Assembly (NCBI RefSeq): GCF_004154955.1
Contig: NZ_CP011524.1
Span: forward strand, 868,001-932,000
Reading direction: 5' to 3'
DNA length: 64,000 nt
Origin: Intestinimonas butyriciproducens
GTDB lineage: Bacteria; Bacillota; Clostridia; Oscillospirales; Oscillospiraceae
In this document: piece by piece, positions 9,251-17,864 of the stretch
Layout of the letters: each line of letters begins with the position of its first letter
Numbering within the stretch: position 1 is the first letter of the stretch
The notes under the pieces: generated by a model
Seen by the model: the letters and a program-made list of their open reading frames with translations, nothing else
Database searches by the model: none
Told to the model about the DNA's origin: nothing
Made by a program: the position numbers and the translations under genes

Positions 9251-9913
9251 GTGGGCATTGAACTGGAGCAGAAATATGTGGTGGACTCCCAGCGGCCCTG
9301 GCAGGTACAGGCGGAGCTCCTCTCCCTTCTGAACCGGGCGGGGTACGAGGTGCGCCTCCTGGGAGAAACGCCCCAGGAGGACGTCTATTACGATACGCCG
9401 GAGGACGACTTCCTGCTGACCGGCGGTTCTCTTCGGGTCCGCAGGAGGGGGGAGCGGCGGGTCCTCACGCTCAAAACGCCTGTGGGGCAAACTCCGCAGA
9501 CTGGCGCCTTTGCCCGGCGTGAGGAGGAGCTGGAGCTCTCATCGGATGCACTTCCGGCGGACTTTCTGCGGGAGCGCCTGCCGGAGCTGGACCCGGACGC
9601 GCTGCGGCCGGCGGCGCAGGTGGAGAATCTGCGGCGGACCTATGAGGTAAAGGGGCCGGTCGGATGCCGATTTGAACTGGCCTTTGATGATGTGATCTTC
9701 CGGGACGCCGGAACAGGGGAGACCGCCCGGGAACGGCAGGTGGAGATCGAACGGCTGGAGGGAACGGAGGCGGACCTGGCTCGTTTGGTGCGGGAGACCG
9801 CCGGACGGGTCACGGCGTTGCGGGGCGTCACGGACTCTAAATACCAGCGCGCCAGAAAGCGCGCGGGGCCTGAGGGCAGACGCGGTCAAGACAAAAGGAC
9901 TCCGCCGGGATAA
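9251..9913 (+). CDS. CYTH domain protein (class IV adenylate cyclase / triphosphatase fold)
   Basis: 220 residues starting with GTG. The signature ExExK motif is at residues 4-8 (ELEQK), followed by YYDTPEDDFLLTGGSLRVRRR and LTLKTP, which supply the acidic and basic residues lining the CYTH tunnel. Members hydrolyse triphosphates such as thiamine triphosphate or inorganic tripolyphosphate, or make cAMP; most bacterial stand-alone ones are triphosphatases (family knowledge). The last codons overlap the left arm of the terminator at 9893-9933. Confidence 0.85.
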   Translation: MGIELEQKYVVDSQRPWQVQAELLSLLNRAGYEVRLLGETPQEDVYYDTPEDDFLLTGGSLRVRRRGERRVLTLKTPVGQTPQTGAFARREEELELSSDALPADFLRERLPELDPDALRPAAQVENLRRTYEVKGPVGCRFELAFDDVIFRDAGTGETARERQVEIERLEGTEADLARLVRETAGRVTALRGVTDSKYQRARKRAGPEGRRGQDKRTPPG

Positions 9914-9933
9914 AGCACGGCGGAGTCCTTTTT
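9893..9933. terminator. Bidirectional terminator
   Basis: Stem aaaaggactccgccg / cggcggagtcctttt between convergent genes; T-runs on both strands serve the CYTH gene and the acetyltransferase at 9943. Confidence 0.85.
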
Positions 9934-9942
9934 ATCGCCTTT

Positions 9943-10407
9943 TCAGAGGTCTTTGACCATGATGTTTTCATGGACTCCGGGCACGATGGCGTCGGGCACA
10001 TAGCCCACCTTTTGATAACCCATGGACTGGTAGAGCGCTTTGGCCCGGGGATTGAAGTGACTCACCATAAGGGAGGCCTTCCGGTACCCCATGGCACGGG
10101 AGACGCCCTCAAAGGTCCGCAGCAGCACATGGCCCACACCCATGCCACGGAACGACTTTTTTACCCCGAGAAGGGCCAGATAGGGAAAAACATCAAAAAA
10201 GCCCGTCATCTCCATCCACATGACGCCCGCCACCTCATTCCGAGAAGTGACGGCCAGCCACAGCTCCCCTTTCTCCACGGCCGTGGCCAGCATACCCTCC
10301 AGCCTGCCCTCCGCAGTGAAATAATGGTCGTAGAGAGCGCTGTCCAGAAAGACCTCACGGCACTCCGCAAGGCGGCTTGGGTCCGCCTTCACAATGGTCA
10401 CATTCAT
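9943..10407 (-). CDS. GNAT family N-acetyltransferase
   Basis: About 154 residues. The acetyl-CoA-binding segment VKKSFRGMGVGHVLLRTFE (R/QxxGxG/A motif) and the C-terminal NPRAKALYQSMGYQKVG block are clear GNAT hallmarks. The ATG at 10407 has GGAG 6 bases upstream; the ATG at 10419 lacks proper spacing. It follows the Eis-like gene at 10428 by 20 bases, so the two are probably cotranscribed. Acceptor substrate unknown. Confidence 0.88.
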   Translation of the reverse strand: MNVTIVKADPSRLAECREVFLDSALYDHYFTAEGRLEGMLATAVEKGELWLAVTSRNEVAGVMWMEMTGFFDVFPYLALLGVKKSFRGMGVGHVLLRTFEGVSRAMGYRKASLMVSHFNPRAKALYQSMGYQKVGYVPDAIVPGVHENIMVKDL

Positions 10408-10427
10408 GGCATGCTCCATTTCCGCCC

Positions 10428-11660
10428 TTAAAAATAGGTGAGATTTTTCGGCTTGACGCTCCAGCCGATGGCCCTCTGGATATCCTCGGCGTAGCTGGGA
10501 TCGGAGAGGGTCATGCGGTCGTAGGCGAGAAACTCGCGCAGCGGAATGGCGCCCATGACCAGAGAGGAGAGGTCGGCGATCTGGGTTGAGAGGGTCACGT
10601 CGGGCGTGCCCGTCTCCGTCAGCGTTACCGTGCCGCCGGTTACCTCCAGGAGGAAGGTGCCGTTATTGTGCTCCAGGAAGGTGTCCCGCACCTGGAGCGC
10701 CAGGGTAAAGGGGCGGGATACGGGGACTTCGCAGTGGGTCTGGACGGAAAAATACTGCCTGATGTCGAAGATACGTACCATATAGCCCATAGTTTTCCGG
10801 CCGATCTCGTGGATACAGCCGTCGTGGGCGCGATTTTCTCCCGTGTCGGGGTTTTTGAACATGACATGGAGATATTCGTCAGGGCTGAGGATGCGGACCC
10901 GTTCGATCTGATCCACCTGAGAGGCGAAAAAGGTCATGAACTGCTTGAGGGTCTCGGCGTCCTCATAGATCATCTCACGGACCATAAGATCATGGTACAT
11001 ATCGGTGTAGTGATCCACGTCCACAAATTCGAAGGTGAGATAACCGGTGATGCGCCCGTCCCTGCGGCAGATCACCACGTAGGGCATGTCGAAGATGCGG
11101 TGCGGGTCCATAAAATGGTGGACCGTGGCGCCGTTGGTCCTCTCGGCATAAGCCCGGTAGAATCGAAGGATATCCTCCTTGTCGTCGGGACCGGCGAAGG
11201 AGAGGCCGGACTTGTCCCCGAAGGAACGGATCATGCTGGGCCGGGGCTGGTAGAGAATGTTCTCGTTGCAGTAGCCGTAGCCCATCTTGCGGTAAAACGA
11301 AGGCATGAAGGGATGCAGACAGCCGATGGCTGTACCTAGCTTCTGGTAATAGCCCATGAGGACGCGGAGCATGGTCATAGCCGTATGCTCCTTCTTCCGC
11401 AGGAAGTTGGTGGACACATAGGCCGCCGCGCCCATAGGCATCATCACGCCTCTGACGTTGAGGGTGAAATCCATCATCAGGATGGAACCGACCAGGGTCC
11501 CATCGTCGTCAAAACAGCCGAGGTAGCGCCCCTCGTCCGGCTGGTACAGCTCGCTTTCCATATTCCTGAGCAGCGCGTCCGGAGTCTTGGACGGGAACGA
11601 GGAGACCACGTTCCGGGCCAACTGCGCCGCCTCGGAGGGGAGAACGAACCTGATTTCCAT
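10428..11660 (-). CDS. Eis-like GNAT acetyltransferase with C-terminal SCP2-like domain
   Basis: 410 residues. Architecture resembles the Eis/YjcJ group: N-terminal GNAT (YVSTNFLRKKEHTAMTMLRVLM, then HPFMPSFYRKMGYGYCNEN at about residues 118-138), a second degenerate GNAT half, and a C-terminal sterol-carrier-like fold (FTLALQVRDTFLEHNNGTF..., LSTQIADLSSLVMG). Eis enzymes acetylate amines, including aminoglycosides in mycobacteria; the substrate here is unknown. ATG at 11660 has AAAAGGAG 7 bases upstream; a GTG six bases before it is too close to that site. Confidence 0.85.
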   Translation of the reverse strand: MEIRFVLPSEAAQLARNVVSSFPSKTPDALLRNMESELYQPDEGRYLGCFDDDGTLVGSILMMDFTLNVRGVMMPMGAAAYVSTNFLRKKEHTAMTMLRVLMGYYQKLGTAIGCLHPFMPSFYRKMGYGYCNENILYQPRPSMIRSFGDKSGLSFAGPDDKEDILRFYRAYAERTNGATVHHFMDPHRIFDMPYVVICRRDGRITGYLTFEFVDVDHYTDMYHDLMVREMIYEDAETLKQFMTFFASQVDQIERVRILSPDEYLHVMFKNPDTGENRAHDGCIHEIGRKTMGYMVRIFDIRQYFSVQTHCEVPVSRPFTLALQVRDTFLEHNNGTFLLEVTGGTVTLTETGTPDVTLSTQIADLSSLVMGAIPLREFLAYDRMTLSDPSYAEDIQRAIGWSVKPKNLTYF

Positions 11661-11834
11661 TGACACACTCCTTTTGGTTGCTGGTTGCGTCGGGGAATAT
11701 TCTGTTGTTATGGAGGCCGGCTGGACGGCCTCCGCGCACCTGCTTTGACCCCTCTATTATGTCAGCGTTTTGCCCGGATGTCAAACCGTTTTTTGTGAAA
11801 GTGTGGTAAAAGCTGGGATGGGGAAGAAAAAATC

Positions 11835-11863
11835 TTGACAAATGACCTAATGCGGCGTAAAAT
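11835..11863 (+). promoter_or_regulatory. Promoter of eutG
   Basis: TTGACA, 17-base spacer, TAAAAT. The transcript would start near 11870, about 60 bases before the leader terminator stem. Confidence 0.75.
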
Positions 11864-11928
11864 TCCTATAGTTAACATCTGCGTACGAGGCTAGTACGGG
11901 ATGTCACGGTGAGAGCGGATGCGGGGCA

Positions 11929-11963
11929 GCGTCCTGAACGAGAGTACGTTCAGGGCGTTTTTT
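11929..11963 (+). terminator. Leader terminator of eutG, probable ANTAR target
   Basis: Stem cctgaacg / cgttcagg closing a six-base loop AGAGTA, extended by gcg pairs and followed by TTTTTT. The loop has A at position 1 and G at position 4, as reported for hairpins bound by EutV-type ANTAR antiterminators. It sits in the leader, so transcription into eutG needs readthrough. Confidence 0.7.
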
Positions 11964-12022
11964 GTTTGCCTAAGTACCGCGTGAAAGTGCAGGAGCACGG
12001 AACAGGATAAGGAGCGTGAGAT

Positions 12023-13156
12023 ATGAACTCCTTCAGCGTACGCACCAAAATCATGGAAGGCGGCGGGCTGGAGACTCTGGCCCCAAAGCTCCACAAGGTC
12101 TTTATTGTCACAGACGGCTTTATGGCCTCCAGCGGGAAGGTGAGTTATATCACCGAGAAGTTGGACCGGGCGGGCGCAGAATATCGCGTGTTCGACCAGG
12201 TCAAGGCAGACCCGGATATCGGTACGGTGACAAAAGGCGTGGATATGATCCAGGAGTTTCACCCTGATGCGGTGATCGCCTTTGGCGGCGGCTCTCCCAT
12301 CGATGCGGCCAAGGCCATCGTCTTTTTTGCGGCCAAGACATGCGATATGCGCGAGTGCATGTTCATTGCCGTACCCACCACCAGCGGCACGGGCTCCGAG
12401 GTGAGCAAGTTCGCGGTGATCACCGACCCTGAAAAAGAGGTCAAGTACCCGTTGGTGGAGGACAGCCTCCTGCCCGACGTGGCCATTCTGGACGCGGAGC
12501 TCACCGTCAGTGTGCCCCCCTCTGTTACGGCGGACACCGGCATCGACGTGTTCACGCATGCGGTGGAGGCGCTGGTGTCCACTGCGGCCACCGATTTTTC
12601 CGACGCGGCGGCGGAGAAGGCCATCAAACTGGTGCGCAGGCACCTGATGACCGCCTACCACCAGCCAGGGGATATGGCCGCCCGCCAGGGCATGCACAAT
12701 GCCTCCTGTCTGGCCGGCGTGGCCTTCTCCAATTCCGGATTGGGCCTTAACCACGGCATGGCCCACGCGCTGGGCGCGCGTTTCCACATCCCCCACGGCA
12801 GAGCCAACGGGATCCTGTTGCCCTATGTAATGAGTTTCAACGCCGGCTGTTCGGAGAGCCTGACGCCTGTGGCCAAGCGGTATGCCAAGATTGCCCGCCT
12901 GCTGGGCCTGGAGGCTACCAGCGTCCGCCAGAGCGCGCTGAATCTGATCCGAACGGCCAGGAGATATGTGGAGCAGCTCAACATTCCCTCCAGCATCCAG
13001 GCGGCTGGAGTGGACAAGGCCGAGTTCGAGGCCGAGGCGGAGGCTATGGCGGAGGCCGCCCTGGCGGACCGCTGCACGGCCACAAATCCCCGGCCCTGTA
13101 GCAAAGAGGAGATCCTTCAGGTCTTCCACAAGGCCTATATTGGAAGGCTTCCCTGA
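12023..13156 (+). CDS. eutG: Iron-containing alcohol dehydrogenase (EutG-type)
   Basis: 377 residues. Family III alcohol dehydrogenase: NAD-binding FGGGSPIDAAKA near residue 90, VPTTSGTGSEVSKFAV near 120, and metal-ligand histidines in DVFTHAVEA, NHGMAHALG and HIPHGRANG. Reduces acetaldehyde to ethanol with NADH, regenerating NAD+ used by EutE inside the microcompartment. The N-terminal sequence (FSVRTKIMEGGG) agrees with EutG/PduQ proteins. It has its own promoter and attenuated leader, and is separated from eutS by a second promoter, so it is a separate transcription unit of the eut regulon. Confidence 0.9.
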   Translation: MNSFSVRTKIMEGGGLETLAPKLHKVFIVTDGFMASSGKVSYITEKLDRAGAEYRVFDQVKADPDIGTVTKGVDMIQEFHPDAVIAFGGGSPIDAAKAIVFFAAKTCDMRECMFIAVPTTSGTGSEVSKFAVITDPEKEVKYPLVEDSLLPDVAILDAELTVSVPPSVTADTGIDVFTHAVEALVSTAATDFSDAAAEKAIKLVRRHLMTAYHQPGDMAARQGMHNASCLAGVAFSNSGLGLNHGMAHALGARFHIPHGRANGILLPYVMSFNAGCSESLTPVAKRYAKIARLLGLEATSVRQSALNLIRTARRYVEQLNIPSSIQAAGVDKAEFEAEAEAMAEAALADRCTATNPRPCSKEEILQVFHKAYIGRLP

Positions 13157-13229
13157 TGCGGGATGCGGCGGATGATCGGGACCGGCCGGCTGAAAAGCCG
13201 GCGTCCTGACGCCCGTGCTCATAAAAAGA

Positions 13230-13258
13230 TTGACAAGAAGCATGGCAACTGCTAAAAT
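13230..13258 (+). promoter_or_regulatory. Promoter of the eutS operon
   Basis: TTGACA, 17-base spacer, TAAAAT, about 150 bases upstream of eutS. The long leader contains an inverted repeat aaagcac...gtgcttt at about 13266-13292. Confidence 0.75.
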
Positions 13259-13354
13259 ATACAAAAAGCACTAGAAGGCTTATGTGTGCTTTGTATAAAA
13301 TGGGCGGACGGCGCGGTGCTAGTGCTGGAAGCAGAGTGGTTTTATAGAGAACGA

Positions 13355-13403
13355 GCGATGTAGCTCCCAGGATTGATTGGAAAAAGGTTGATCCTTGGGG
13401 GCT
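13355..13403 (+). promoter_or_regulatory. eutS leader hairpins that cover the ribosome site
   Basis: Arms 13362-13373 (agctcccaggat) and 13391-13403 (atccttgggggct) pair with one bulge and one G-U. The right arm contains the GGGGG that acts as the eutS ribosome site, so this fold would block translation. An alternative short hairpin gagc-GATGTA-gctc (about 13353-13366) uses part of the left arm and would free the site. No T-run follows, so control here looks translational. Confidence 0.55.
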
Positions 13404-13406
13404 ATT

Positions 13407-13799
13407 ATGTCTTTTGGGGACATACTCTGTGGAAGGATCGTGAGCCCTTTGATTGAATTGGATGAAAAAAAGCGAATTATTCAGGAGTTTGTTCCCGGCA
13501 AGCAGGTGACGCTGTGCCACGTGATCGCGAATCCGAACGAGTCGCTGTATACAAAGCTGGGATTGATTGACGCCCGGGGCGCCGTGGGGATCATGACGAT
13601 CACCCCCAGCGAGGCCGCGATGATCGCGGCCGATGTCTCCACCAAGGCCGCGGCTGTGGAGATCGGCTTTGTGGACCGCTTCAATGGCTCCTTGGTCATC
13701 ACGGGAGACGTGGCGGCCGTGGAGGCCGCGCTGCGCAACGTGATGCAGGTCCTGTGCAACATGATGGGGTTCAGCCCTGCGCCGCTGACCAAGACCTGA
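13407..13799 (+). CDS. eutS: Microcompartment shell protein EutS
   Basis: 130 residues. Core [19 protein letters not shown] and [20 protein letters not shown] match EutS, a circularly permuted BMC-domain shell hexamer. It carries about 15 extra N-terminal residues ([15 protein letters not shown]) relative to the E. coli protein; I kept the ATG at 13407 because GGGGG lies 5 bases upstream and no better start follows. First gene of the main eut operon. Confidence 0.92.
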   Translation: MSFGDILCGRIVSPLIELDEKKRIIQEFVPGKQVTLCHVIANPNESLYTKLGLIDARGAVGIMTITPSEAAMIAADVSTKAAAVEIGFVDRFNGSLVITGDVAAVEAALRNVMQVLCNMMGFSPAPLTKT

Positions 13800-13809
13800 C
13801 GGAGCGGCT

Positions 13810-14256
13810 ATGGAGGAGAAAAGGAAGCGAATCATCCTGATCGGGCGCTCCACCGCGGGGAAAACGACTCTGTGTCAGCGCATCAATCACGAGGATTTGG
13901 CCTATCATAAGACCCAGACGGTCCAGATCGTCAATCAGACCATGATTGATACGCCGGGAGAATATTTGGAGCGGCGGTATTTCCGGGGCGCGCTGATGGT
14001 GACCGCGACGGACGCGGACTTCATCGTGCTGGTCCAGGATGCCACCGAAAATGGAACGATGTTCCCCCCCGCCTATAACACCCAGTTTGCCAAGCCGACT
14101 CTGGGTGTGGTTACGAAGAGCGACCTTGCCACACCGAAACAGGTGGAGACGGCGAAGAAATTTTTGCAGATGGCGGGCGCAAACAAAATATTTGTCACCA
14201 GCAGCGTCAGCGGCGAAGGAGTCGATGAGCTTTTAAAGTTCCTGGGCTACTTGTAA
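13810..14256 (+). CDS. eutP: EutP/PduV family GTPase-like protein
   Basis: 148 residues. P-loop GRSTAGKTTL at about residues 12-21, switch-like DTPGEYLERR, and VTKSDL (NKxD-like G4 motif) place it in the EutP/PduV P-loop family. Its role in ethanolamine breakdown is unsettled: acetate kinase activity and microcompartment positioning have been proposed for relatives. Starts 10 bases after eutS in the same operon. Confidence 0.92.
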   Translation: MEEKRKRIILIGRSTAGKTTLCQRINHEDLAYHKTQTVQIVNQTMIDTPGEYLERRYFRGALMVTATDADFIVLVQDATENGTMFPPAYNTQFAKPTLGVVTKSDLATPKQVETAKKFLQMAGANKIFVTSSVSGEGVDELLKFLGYL

Positions 14257-14295
14257 CGGGCGGACGGACGCCGTCAGAACAAGGAGGAAGAGTGT

Positions 14296-14880
14296 ATGTG
14301 CAAGGACGGGATTCGGGTTGTTATCGCGGATGACGAACCCATCACCCGGATGGATTTGAAGGAATTGCTGAGCGAAGAGGGATATCAGGTGGTGGGAGAG
14401 GCCGCAGACGGCTTCGACGCCGTGGAGGCCTGCAAGCAGAGCCGGCCCGACCTGGTGCTCATGGATATCAAGATGCCCCTTCTGGATGGACTGTCCGCGG
14501 CCAAGATCCTGTTTGAAGAGAACTTGGCCGACACGGTGATGATGCTCACGGCGTACAGTGAGCGGGAATTCGTGGACGAGGCCAAACATATCGGGGTGGC
14601 CGGATATCTGGTCAAGCCCATCGATGAAAAGTCTCTGGTGCCCAGTATTGAGCTGGCGGTGGCCCGCAGCAAGGACATGAGGAAGCTGCGCAAGGATATG
14701 GAAAAGGTGTCGGAGCGGCTGGAAAACCGCAGCATCATCGAAAAGGCCAAGGGGCTGGTCATGACCCGGGAGGGAATGACCGAACAGGACGCCTATGACT
14801 ATATCCGCAAACTTTCCCAGACGAAGAACCTGTCTATGCGCCGCGTATCGGAAATCATCCTCCTGAAGTCGGGGGGGTGA
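14296..14880 (+). CDS. eutV: ANTAR-domain response regulator EutV (copy 1)
   Basis: 194 residues. Receiver domain with acidic pair D12-D13, phospho-acceptor D57 (LVLMDIKMP) and GYLVKP lysine; a coiled linker; then a C-terminal ANTAR RNA-binding domain (EKAKGLVMTREGMTEQDAYDYI...MRRVSEIIL). EutV binds paired hairpins in eut leaders and prevents terminator formation when phosphorylated by EutW in response to ethanolamine. Its stop is 5 bases before eutW. Likely targets in this window are the leaders before eutG, eutA and the orphan ANTAR gene. Confidence 0.95.
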   Translation: MCKDGIRVVIADDEPITRMDLKELLSEEGYQVVGEAADGFDAVEACKQSRPDLVLMDIKMPLLDGLSAAKILFEENLADTVMMLTAYSEREFVDEAKHIGVAGYLVKPIDEKSLVPSIELAVARSKDMRKLRKDMEKVSERLENRSIIEKAKGLVMTREGMTEQDAYDYIRKLSQTKNLSMRRVSEIILLKSGG

Positions 14881-14884
14881 CGGG

Positions 14885-16309
14885 ATGGATATCATCGATG
14901 AGCTGTGTAAAAAGTATACGGACCTCACGGATGAGGAAATCGCGATCATACAGGGGATGAGCGCCGTGCTCCAGCCCTTGGCCAACCTGGAGGACGCGGA
15001 TATTTTTATTGATTGTCCCTCCGAAGACGGGGACGCCATTGTGGTGGCGGAGGCAAAACCCTCCTACGTTCCCTCGTCTTACAAGAAAACTGTGGTGGGG
15101 CTCCTGGCCAAGCAGGAGAATGAGCCCGCCGTGGCCCGGACGTTTCGGCTCGGGGTGGCCACCAAGCAGATGAAGGCCGTCACCCAGGAGAATACGAGAA
15201 CCATCCAGTCTGTGGAGCCCATCAAGAACGGAGACCGGGTGATCGGCGTTCTCATTCGTGAGCAGCGGGTCGACGAGCAGCGGCAGGTCAGTGAGCGGCT
15301 TCACTTTTCTGAACAGAGCTATGAGCAGATCGCCAACGCCCTTACCCATATGGTGGGCAGCAACAACTGGCTCACCGAATGCATTGACGAGGCCTTGATT
15401 ATGGTGGACAAGGGCGGGCTGGTCACCTTCCGCAACAGTCTGGCCCGGGACCTTTACCGGCAGCTTGGCTACATAGAGGACCCGCTGGGCCAGATTTATG
15501 AAAACATCCGCCTGATCGACTCCACAGATGACGCGGAGGACCAGTCCGGCTACTCGGTGGTAGAGACCAGCGTGGGGCGTCACAGTTTGTCCATCAAGCG
15601 CATCCAGCTCGACAGCGAGGATATGGATTTCGCCGTGGTGATCCAGGATATCACTTGGAAGAAGGAGCAGGAGAAAGCCTTGATCCTCAAATCGGTGGCC
15701 ATCAAAGAGATGCACCACCGGGTCAAAAACAACCTTCAGACCATCGCCAGTCTTCTTCGGCTCCAGGTCCGGCGCTCGGACAATGGAGAGACCCGCAAGG
15801 TGCTGGGCGAGAGCATGAACCGGATCCTCTCCATCGCCACGACCCATGAGTTGCTGGCCCAGAGCGGCGTGGATCAGGTAAAGATCGGCGAGGTCATTCT
15901 CAACATTAAAAACAACACGGTCCGCTATTTTGCCCGCCCCCATTTTGATGTGAGCATCACGCTGGAGGGGGATGATTTCGAGGTAGACTCCGACATCGCC
16001 ACTTCGGTGGCCCTCATCATCAACGAACTGCTGCAAAACTCTCTTCAGTATGCCTTCGAGGACAGGGAGACCGGTCTGATCCGCATCGTCGTCACCCGCG
16101 GGGAGCTGTATTCCCGGATTGAGGTCATTGACAACGGCGGAGGCTACGATGTGGAGAATGTCCGCACCGACCGGCTGGGACTCTCCATTGTCCAGACGAT
16201 GGTGAAGGATAAGCTGCGGGGAAATCTATCCGTGGAGTCGGGGCCCGGCGGGACCCATGTGACCTTTGACTTTAAAAATCAAATTATGGAAGTAGCCGGC
16301 GTGACGTAA
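14885..16309 (+). CDS. eutW: Sensor histidine kinase EutW (copy 1)
   Basis: 474 residues, no membrane segment, so a cytosolic sensor. The N-terminal third (CKKYTDLTDEEIAIIQGM..., FIDCPSEDGDAIVVAEAKP) is the H_kinase_N-type sensory domain of EutW/PdtaS kinases, followed by a PAS-like region, the HisKA_2 dimerisation helix with the phosphorylated histidine in EMHHRVKNNLQTIASLL (His277/His278) and a HATPase domain (NELLQNSLQYAFE, DNGGGYD, LGLSIVQTMV). Senses ethanolamine and phosphorylates EutV in the family model. Confidence 0.94.
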   Translation: MDIIDELCKKYTDLTDEEIAIIQGMSAVLQPLANLEDADIFIDCPSEDGDAIVVAEAKPSYVPSSYKKTVVGLLAKQENEPAVARTFRLGVATKQMKAVTQENTRTIQSVEPIKNGDRVIGVLIREQRVDEQRQVSERLHFSEQSYEQIANALTHMVGSNNWLTECIDEALIMVDKGGLVTFRNSLARDLYRQLGYIEDPLGQIYENIRLIDSTDDAEDQSGYSVVETSVGRHSLSIKRIQLDSEDMDFAVVIQDITWKKEQEKALILKSVAIKEMHHRVKNNLQTIASLLRLQVRRSDNGETRKVLGESMNRILSIATTHELLAQSGVDQVKIGEVILNIKNNTVRYFARPHFDVSITLEGDDFEVDSDIATSVALIINELLQNSLQYAFEDRETGLIRIVVTRGELYSRIEVIDNGGGYDVENVRTDRLGLSIVQTMVKDKLRGNLSVESGPGGTHVTFDFKNQIMEVAGVT

Positions 16310-16336
16310 CGCCGGGGAAGAAAACGGTGCGTTGCA

Positions 16337-16376
16337 GCCCGAATGCGTGGGATTTTTCCGCGCGTTCGGGCCTTTT
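16337..16376 (+). terminator. Terminator between eutW and eutA
   Basis: Stem gcccgaatgcg / cgcgttcgggc followed by cctttt. It lies 28 bases after eutW and 42 bases before eutA, so it either ends the regulator transcript or acts as an attenuator for the catabolic genes. Confidence 0.75.
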
Positions 16377-16417
16377 CTATTGGTGGAACCAATTATGAAG
16401 GGAAGCAGGTGAATGCC

Positions 16418-17848
16418 TTGCATGAAGTGATCCTCAGCGTGGGTATCGATATCGGCACCTCTACGACACAGTTGATCTTCAGCCGCCTGACCATTGAAAA
16501 CCGGGCCAGCAGCTACACGGTGCCTAGGATCCAGATTGTGGAGAAGGAGGTCATTTACCGCAGCCTCATCTACTTCACACCTCTCAAGTCGAGCACAGAG
16601 ATCGACGCTGAGGCGGTGAAGAAAATCGTTCGGGACGAATACAAGGCTGCGGGAATGACGCCGGAAGACGTAAAGACCGGCGCGGTCATCATTACCGGCG
16701 AGACCGCGCGCAAGCAGAATGCCAACGATGTCCTGGAAGCGCTCTCCGATTTGGCGGGAGACTTCGTAGTGGCCACGGCGGGCCCTGATCTGGAGTCGGT
16801 TCTCTCCGCCCGGGGCGCCGGGACTGACAAGCTCTCCCACGAGCACCGGACGACGGTGGCCAATCTGGATGTGGGCGGCGGCACGACAAACATTGCAGTT
16901 TATGAGAAGGGAACCCTGCGGGGGGTGTGCTGCCTGGATATTGGCGGCCGCCTCATCAAAGTCGACGGCGGCAGGATCACCTATCTCTTTCCCAAGATCC
17001 AGGCGCTGGCGAAGGCCCACGGCATCAGCCTCAGCGTGGGGGACCCGGCAGAGGAGCAGAAGCTCCGCAAGGTCTGTGATTTGATGGCGGACCAGTTGGC
17101 GCAGTCCCTCCACCTCAAGCAGGCGGACGTCGACCACGCCGGACTCTATACCAACGGCGGCAACCCCCTCCCCACCCAACCGGAGATCAAGGCGATCACT
17201 TTCTCCGGCGGTGTTGCCGACTGCGTTTATCAGCAGATGGAGGGTGACATATTCCGTTACGGCGACATAGGTGTGCTGCTTGGTCAGGCCATCCGGGCGA
17301 ACCCGGAGCTCCAGGCCGTACAGCTCTTCCAGGCCGCCGAGACGATACGGGCCACGGTGGTGGGCGCGGGGACGCATACCACCGAGGTGAGCGGGAGCAC
17401 CATACACTATGCCGAAGGCAAGCTCCCGATCAAGAATATCCCCATCTTAAAGGTGTCCGAGGAGGATGAGGCGTCGCTGGAAACGTTCAAGTCCTCCGTC
17501 ACCCAGCAGATGCCGCTCTACAAGCCTGAGGGCAAGGTGGAACAGATCGCCATTGCCTTCAACGGGGAAAAGCGCACCAGCTTTGCAGAGATCCAGAAGC
17601 TTGCGGCGGCAATCATTGAGAGTGCAAAGGAGGTGATAGAGAGCAAGTATCCCTTGATCCTTGTGGTGGAGGCCGATATCGGCAAGGTTCTCGGGAACGC
17701 CGTCAACGTGCTGCTTGACTTTAAGAAAGACGTCATCTGCATCGACGGCATCAAGACCCTCAGCGGGGACTATGTGGATATTGGCGAACCAGTCGCAGAC
17801 GGGCATGTGGTGCCCGTAGTGATCAAGACCCTGATCTTCAATACTTAA
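16418..17848 (+). CDS. eutA: Ethanolamine ammonia-lyase reactivating factor EutA
   Basis: About 476 residues. ASKHA-type ATPase fold: SVGIDIGTSTTQLIF at the N-terminus and NLDVGGGTTNIAVYE near residue 150. EutA releases inactivated cobalamin from ammonia-lyase with ATP. I chose the TTG at 16418 (AGGTG 6 bases upstream), giving LHEVILSVGIDIG like other EutA proteins; a GTG at 16409 is possible. The frame remains open back to 16343 but that part overlaps the terminator. Confidence 0.93.
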   Translation: MHEVILSVGIDIGTSTTQLIFSRLTIENRASSYTVPRIQIVEKEVIYRSLIYFTPLKSSTEIDAEAVKKIVRDEYKAAGMTPEDVKTGAVIITGETARKQNANDVLEALSDLAGDFVVATAGPDLESVLSARGAGTDKLSHEHRTTVANLDVGGGTTNIAVYEKGTLRGVCCLDIGGRLIKVDGGRITYLFPKIQALAKAHGISLSVGDPAEEQKLRKVCDLMADQLAQSLHLKQADVDHAGLYTNGGNPLPTQPEIKAITFSGGVADCVYQQMEGDIFRYGDIGVLLGQAIRANPELQAVQLFQAAETIRATVVGAGTHTTEVSGSTIHYAEGKLPIKNIPILKVSEEDEASLETFKSSVTQQMPLYKPEGKVEQIAIAFNGEKRTSFAEIQKLAAAIIESAKEVIESKYPLILVVEADIGKVLGNAVNVLLDFKKDVICIDGIKTLSGDYVDIGEPVADGHVVPVVIKTLIFNT

Positions 17849-17864
17849 CGAGAGGTGAAGTAGC

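Larger units (their letters stand above)
11661..12022 (+). promoter_or_regulatory. Regulatory leader of eutG
   Basis: Holds a strong promoter (TTGACA 11835-11840, 17 bases, TAAAAT 11858-11863), a hairpin at about 11882-11898 (cgtac / gtacg), the element GTCACG-N3-AGAGCGGAT (11903-11920), a terminator at 11929-11963 and a ribosome site just before 12023. Apart from the unrelated start of the acetyltransferase leader on the left I see nothing coding here. Confidence 0.7.

Noticed and set aside
16343-16417. N-terminal extension of eutA
   Set aside because: It overlaps the terminator hairpin and lacks homology; EutA proteins start at the LHEVILSVG position.
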